Source of the DNA: JBKHJZ01 sp046537875
GTDB taxonomy: Bacteria; Actinomycetota; Acidimicrobiia; Acidimicrobiales; VFJN01
Reading direction: 5' to 3'
DNA length: 17,067 bases
Assembly (NCBI GenBank): GCA_046537875.1
Contig: JBKHJZ010000055.1
Location: forward strand, 1 to 17,067
In this document: positions 13,309 to 17,067 of the stretch, one piece after another
Layout: each line of letters starts with the position of its first letter
How positions within the stretch are numbered: position 1 is the stretch's first letter
The notes under the pieces: generated by a model
Told to the model about the DNA's origin: nothing
Databases searched by the model: none
What the model saw: the letters and a program-made list of their open reading frames with translations, nothing else
Translations under genes and position numbers: made by a program

Positions 13309-14505
13309 TCAGCGGTCTCCCAGGACCTCCCGGACGCCGCGGGCGATCTCGAGCTCCTCGCGGGCGGCAACCACGAGGGTCCGCACGTGCGCCCCGGGGG
13401 CCGACACGTCGGCGTCGAGCGCCGGCGCGGCGTTGGCGTCCGGGTCGACCGCCACGCCGAGGAAGCCGAGGCCGTCGGCCGCGGCGGCGCGCACCGGCGG
13501 GCTGTTCTCCCCCACGCCGCCGGTGAACACCAGGGCGTCCAGGCCGCCGAGCGTGGCGGCCATCGCGCCGATCCCCGCCCGGAGGCGGTGGACGTAGACG
13601 TCGAACGCCAGGCGGGGCGCCGGCTCGCCCCGCTGCGCACCCGCCACGACCCGCTCCATGTCCGCGGTGCCCGCCAGGCCGAGGACCCCCGACCGGTGCT
13701 CGAGCGCGTCGGACACCTCGTCGGCGGCGAACCCCCGGCGGGTGATGAGCCAGAGCACGGCCCCGGGGTCGACGTTCCCGGAGCGGGTCGCCATCACCAA
13801 GCCCTCGAGGGGGGTGAACCCCATGGTCGTGTCGATCGAGCGGCCGCCGTGCACGGCTGTGAGCGACGCGCCCGCGCCCAGGTGGCACACGACGATCCGC
13901 CGGGGTCCACCACGGTCGCCCGCGTCGGCGGCGTCGCCGGTGCCTGCGAGCGCCTCACCCGCCGGTCGGGATCCCTGCGGGTCATCCCGGTCGCCGGGGT
14001 CGGGCGTGTCGCCGGTGCCCCGCAGCATCTCGACCGCCCGCCGGGCTGCGTGGGCATGGGACAGGCCGTGGAAGCCGTAGCGCCGCACGCCGTGGCCCTC
14101 GCGCCACCCGGCGGGCACCGCGTAGGTGGTGGCCGCCTGCGGCATGGTGGCGTGGAAGGCGGTGTCGAAGCAGGCCACCGCCGGGAGCTCCGGCGCCTGC
14201 TCGGCCACGGCGTCGAGCGCGGCGAGCGTCCGGGGCTGGTGCAGCGGCGCCAGGTCGGTCAGCTCGTCCAGCCGGGCCCGAACCGCGGCGTCGATCAGCG
14301 TGGGAGCGGTGTACCGCTCCCCGCCGTGCACCACGCGGTGACCGGTGGCGTCGACCGGGCCGAGGCCCTCGAGGGCGTCGGCGAGCTGCCCGGGGCCCAG
14401 CCGGTCCACCGCGTCGAGGTCCGCCCGGCCGACCACCGTTCCGGTGCCGTCGACCACCCGGAGCTTCAGGGTCGACGACCCTGAGTTCACGCTCAGGACG
14501 CGCAC
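13309..14505 (-). CDS. ackA: Acetate kinase
   Basis: Acetate kinase converts acetyl phosphate and ADP to acetate and ATP. This 398-residue protein has the family's opening VLSVNSGSSTLKLR, with Asn7, Ser10 and Ser12, plus HRVVHGGE (Arg57), CFDTAFHATMP (Asp114), RRYGFHGLSH (His146), CHLGAGASL, DTTMGFTPLEGLVMATRSGNVDPG (Arg241), FTGGVGENS and the Glu pair in REELEIAR (383-384). All expected catalytic residues appear to be kept. A Gly/Asp/Pro-rich insert at about 163-203, made of two 15-residue near-copies, interrupts the usual helix-to-strand connection before RRIVVCHLG. The GTG at 14505 has AGGGG 5 nt upstream. It begins 34 bp after xfp on the same strand, so the two are surely one operon: phosphoketolase supplies its acetyl phosphate. 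Confidence 0.96.
   Translation of the reverse strand: MRVLSVNSGSSTLKLRVVDGTGTVVGRADLDAVDRLGPGQLADALEGLGPVDATGHRVVHGGERYTAPTLIDAAVRARLDELTDLAPLHQPRTLAALDAVAEQAPELPAVACFDTAFHATMPQAATTYAVPAGWREGHGVRRYGFHGLSHAHAARRAVEMLRGTGDTPDPGDRDDPQGSRPAGEALAGTGDAADAGDRGGPRRIVVCHLGAGASLTAVHGGRSIDTTMGFTPLEGLVMATRSGNVDPGAVLWLITRRGFAADEVSDALEHRSGVLGLAGTADMERVVAGAQRGEPAPRLAFDVYVHRLRAGIGAMAATLGGLDALVFTGGVGENSPPVRAAAADGLGFLGVAVDPDANAAPALDADVSAPGAHVRTLVVAAREELEIARGVREVLGDR
13900..14019 (-). repeat. Direct duplication inside the ackA coding insert
   Basis: Two 45-bp blocks, 13975-14019 and 13900-13944, match at 34 of 45 positions with a 75-bp period and stay in frame. They encode GTGDTPDPGDRDDPQ and GTGDAADAGDRGGPR, so the enzyme carries an expanded loop that arose by internal duplication. 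Confidence 0.85.
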
Positions 14506-14539
14506 GCGAGCCCCTGACCGCCGGTCCCCGGCCGCCCGG

Positions 14540-16972
14540 TCAGCCCGGCCACGCCCAGCCGCTCACCTCGGGCGCGTCCTCGCCGAAGGCCCGGGTGTGG
14601 TCGCGGGCCTCGCGCCGCGTGGCCACCATCTCCTCCCGGAGCTCCGCGGCCGTGGTGGCGAGCCGGGGCACCCGGTCGATCACGTCCATCACCAGGTGAT
14701 AGCGATCGAGGTCGTTGAGCATCACCATGTCGAAGGGCGTGGTGGTGGTGCCCTCCTCCTTGTAGCCCCGGACGTGCAGGTTGCGGTGGTTCGTGCGCCG
14801 GTAGGTCAGCTCGTGGATCAGGCGCGGGTAGCCGTGGTAGGCGAACACGATCGGCCGGTCGACGGTGAACAGCGCGTCGAACTCCTCGTGCTCGAGGCCG
14901 TGCGGGTGCTCGCGGTGATCCTGGAGCCGCATCAGGTCGACCACGTTCACCACGCGCACCCGTAGCTGGGGGAGCGCTCGGCGGAGAATGTCGGCGGCGG
15001 CGAGCACCTCGAGCGTCGGCACGTCGCCGGCACAGCCGAGCACCACGTCGGGATCCACCCCCGGCTCCTCGGTCGACGCCCAGTCCCACACCCCGATGCC
15101 GGCGCGGCAGTGCTCGACGGCGTCGTCCATCGGCAGCCAGTTCGGCATGAGGTTCTTGCCCGCCACCACCACGTTGATCAGGTCGACGCCCTGGAGGCAG
15201 TCGTCGATGACCGCGAGGAGCGTGTTGGTGTCGGGCGGCAGGTAGACCCGCACGATCTCGGCCTTCTTGTTGGCCACGTGGTCGATGAAGCCCGGGTCCT
15301 GGTGCGAGAAGCCGTTGTGGTCCTGGCGCCAGACGTGGCTCGACAGCAGGTAGGTGAACGACGGGATCGAGGCCCGCCAGTCGAGGGCGCGGGTCACCTT
15401 CAGCCACTTGGCGTGCTGGTTGAACATCGAGTCGACGATGTGGACGAACGCCTCGTAGCAGTTGAACAGCCCGTGGCGGCCGGTGAGCGTGTAGCCCTCG
15501 AGCCAGCCCTGGCACATGTGCTCCGAGAGAACCTCCATCACCCGCCCGTCGGCCGCCAGGTTCTCGTCGGTGGGCTCGGACCCGGCCATCCAGGTGCGGC
15601 CGGTGGCCTCGAACACGGCCGACAGCCGGTTCGACTCGGTCTCATCGGGTCCGACGATGCGGAACGTGTGGCGGTTGCGGGCGACGACGTCGCGCAGCCA
15701 CGTTCCGAGGACGCGCGTGGGCTCCGAGCGCGACCCGTCGGGGCGGGGCACCTCGACCCCGTAGCCACGGAAGTCCGGGAGGTCGAGGTCGCGCCGCAGC
15801 AGGCCCCCGTTGGCGTTGGGGTTGGCTCCCATGCGGCGCTCGCCCGTCGGTGCCAGCGCGGCGATCTCGGGGCGGAGCCGGCCGGCCCCGTCGAAGAGCT
15901 CCTCGGGCCGGTAGCTGCGCATCCACGCCTCGAGAACGGGGAGGCGCTCGGGCGTCTGCGCCAGGTCGCCGAGCGGCACCTGGTGGGAGCGCCAGGTGCC
16001 CTCCACCGGGAGGCCGTCGACCGTGCCGGGCCCGGTCCACCCCTTCGGGGTCCGGAGCACGATCATCGGCCACCGGGGCCGGGGCCGACCCGGCTCGCTC
16101 CCCGGCCCGGCGCCGTCGGCGCGCCAGGCGGCCTGGATGCCGGCGATGTCGTCGAGCACGCGGTCGAGGGTGACGGCCAGGTCGCGGTGCACCTGCTCCG
16201 GGTCGTCGCCGTCGACGATGTGGGGCGTGTGCCCGTAGCCCTCGAGCAACCGGCAGAGCTCGTCGTCACCGATCCGGGCGAGCAGCGCCGGGTTGGCGAT
16301 CTTGTACCCGTTGAGGTGGAGGATCGGCAGCACGGCGCCGTCGACGGCGGGGTTGAGGAACTTGTTCGAGTGCCAGCTCGCCGCGAGCGCGCCGGTCTCG
16401 GCCTCGCCGTCGCCGATGATGCAGCACGCGATCAGGTCGGGGTTGTCGAACACCGCGCCGTAGGCGTGGAGGAGGGAGTAGCCGAGCTCGCCCCCCTCGT
16501 TGATCGAGCCCGGCATCTCGGGCGCGGCGTGGCTGGGCACCCCGCCGGGGAACGAGAACTGCCGGAACAGCCGCTGCATCCCCGCCTCGTCGGGGGTGAC
16601 CTCGGGATAGATCTCGGAGTAGGTGCCCTCCAGCCAGGTGTTCGCGGTGATGGACGGCCCGCCGTGTCCCGGCCCGCACACGTAGATCATCGACAGGTCG
16701 CGCTCGCGGATCACCCGGTTCAGGTGGGCGTAGACCAGGTTCAGCCCGGGGGTCGTGCCGAAGTGGCCGAGGAGCCGGGGCTTCACGTGGTCGACGGCGA
16801 GGGGCTCGCGCAGGAGGGGGTTTGCCAGCAGGTAGATCTGCCCGACCGACAGGTAGTTGGCGGCCCGCCACCAGCCGTCGATGACGGCGAGGTCGTCCGC
16901 GGACGGTGCGCTGCGCTGGCCGGCGGGGCCCTCGGCGAGGGCACCCGGCTGGGCCGGGGCGTCGTGGGCCAT
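14540..16972 (-). CDS. xfp: Xylulose-5-phosphate/fructose-6-phosphate phosphoketolase
   Basis: This thiamine-diphosphate enzyme cleaves xylulose 5-phosphate (and often fructose 6-phosphate) with phosphate to acetyl phosphate plus glyceraldehyde 3-phosphate or erythrose 4-phosphate. At 810 residues it has the full family length. Signatures are WWRAANYLSVGQIYLLANPLL (34-54), His70 in GHFGTTPGLNLVYAH, the GPGHGGP loop at 100-106, INEGGELGYSLLHAYGA, the cofactor motif GDGEAETG at 187-194 with Asn221, LRTPKGWTGP, the PDETESNR segment, and YEAFVHIVDSMFNQHAKWLK and SSHVWRQDHNGFSHQDPG in the C-terminal half. The ATG at 16972 has no Shine-Dalgarno but a CAGCAT hexamer 7 nt upstream, which suggests a leaderless message. 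Together with ackA directly downstream it makes a complete bifid-type shunt yielding acetate and ATP. Whether both sugar phosphates are used cannot be decided. Confidence 0.97.
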   Translation of the reverse strand: MAHDAPAQPGALAEGPAGQRSAPSADDLAVIDGWWRAANYLSVGQIYLLANPLLREPLAVDHVKPRLLGHFGTTPGLNLVYAHLNRVIRERDLSMIYVCGPGHGGPSITANTWLEGTYSEIYPEVTPDEAGMQRLFRQFSFPGGVPSHAAPEMPGSINEGGELGYSLLHAYGAVFDNPDLIACCIIGDGEAETGALAASWHSNKFLNPAVDGAVLPILHLNGYKIANPALLARIGDDELCRLLEGYGHTPHIVDGDDPEQVHRDLAVTLDRVLDDIAGIQAAWRADGAGPGSEPGRPRPRWPMIVLRTPKGWTGPGTVDGLPVEGTWRSHQVPLGDLAQTPERLPVLEAWMRSYRPEELFDGAGRLRPEIAALAPTGERRMGANPNANGGLLRRDLDLPDFRGYGVEVPRPDGSRSEPTRVLGTWLRDVVARNRHTFRIVGPDETESNRLSAVFEATGRTWMAGSEPTDENLAADGRVMEVLSEHMCQGWLEGYTLTGRHGLFNCYEAFVHIVDSMFNQHAKWLKVTRALDWRASIPSFTYLLSSHVWRQDHNGFSHQDPGFIDHVANKKAEIVRVYLPPDTNTLLAVIDDCLQGVDLINVVVAGKNLMPNWLPMDDAVEHCRAGIGVWDWASTEEPGVDPDVVLGCAGDVPTLEVLAAADILRRALPQLRVRVVNVVDLMRLQDHREHPHGLEHEEFDALFTVDRPIVFAYHGYPRLIHELTYRRTNHRNLHVRGYKEEGTTTTPFDMVMLNDLDRYHLVMDVIDRVPRLATTAAELREEMVATRREARDHTRAFGEDAPEVSGWAWPG

Positions 16973-17067
16973 GCCCGCGATGCTGCCACGCCCGGGTCGC
17001 CGGTGGTCGGCGGAGGGCGCCCCGGCGACGCGACGAGGGCTGGGCGTCCGGAGGTCCCCGGCGACGC
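16973..17067. promoter_or_regulatory. Upstream region of xfp with inverted and direct repeats
   Basis: GTCGCCGG (16996-17003) and CCGGCGAC (17022-17029) are perfect inverted arms, and CCCCGGCGACGC occurs twice (17020-17031, 17056-17067), so the second copy may start another unit outside the window. No gene is seen. The repeats lie 24-95 bp upstream of xfp, where a regulator could bind, but GC-rich composition makes chance matches possible. Confidence 0.35.
16980..16985 (-). promoter_or_regulatory. Candidate leaderless -10 element of xfp
   Basis: The minus strand reads CAGCAT, 7 nt before the ATG at 16972. It has the CAnnnT form, weaker than the TAnnnT of other genes. Confidence 0.4.

Noticed and set aside
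11264..13888. A minus-strand open frame of about 870 codons overlapping ackA and the metallophosphatase gene
   Set aside because: It is a shifted reading of the two real genes, Arg/Pro/Gly-rich with no domain.
12247..14484. A plus-strand open frame of about 745 codons opposite the metallophosphatase and ackA genes
   Set aside because: Composition is that of an antisense shadow, and both genes opposite it are secure.
1..17067. tRNA, rRNA, CRISPR array, insertion sequence or phage gene
   Set aside because: No cloverleaf-like segment, regular spacer array, transposase motif or phage domain was found; almost all the sequence is accounted for by protein genes.

Overview
The window is a 17-kb, very GC-rich stretch (roughly 70% or more by eye) that looks like chromosome of an actinobacterium. 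The evidence is frequent GTG starts, third-codon-position GC bias, an F420-type PPOX protein, DUF3048 and M23 envelope lipoproteins/hydrolases, a DevR/DevS-type pair, and many genes that appear to be transcribed without a leader. A deep-branching class such as Acidimicrobiia is possible, but that is a guess. No tRNA, rRNA, CRISPR array, transposase or phage gene was seen. Thirteen protein genes fill the window and no gene-free stretch exceeds 300 bases.

Left third (1-5.75 kb): a SoxR-type [2Fe-2S] regulator and an F420/FMN PPOX-fold protein on the minus strand; a secreted SGNH/GDSL lipoprotein on plus; then on minus an exported coiled-coil M23 peptidase, a DUF3048 lipoprotein, a class I methyltransferase and an unrecognised Cys/His-containing protein. 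The theme is redox response and cell envelope.

Middle (5.75-11.3 kb): almost wholly signal transduction. A NarL/DevR-type response regulator and a GAF-containing DevS-type histidine kinase are divergently transcribed around a palindrome that sits midway between their predicted start sites. After it comes a minus-strand cassette of three tightly packed genes: a receiver-PP2C phosphatase, a CHASE3-HAMP histidine kinase and a stand-alone Rcp1-like receiver. Both junctions overlap by exactly 11 bp.

Right third (11.3-17 kb, minus strand): phosphoketolase (xfp), then acetate kinase (ackA), then a metallophosphatase with four C-terminal membrane segments. Phosphoketolase makes acetyl phosphate from sugar phosphates and acetate kinase turns it into acetate plus ATP, so the first two form a complete bifid-type shunt.

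Two patterns are worth attention. First, eight transcription-unit-leading genes carry a TAnnnT or CAnnnT hexamer exactly 6-7 nt before the start codon, the signature of leaderless promoters; this also fixes several start codons. Second, a TTCTGGC(A/C)GC element recurs in three regulatory regions, twice as a palindrome. No plainly new defence or mobile system was found; the signalling cassette and the shared palindrome are the best leads.
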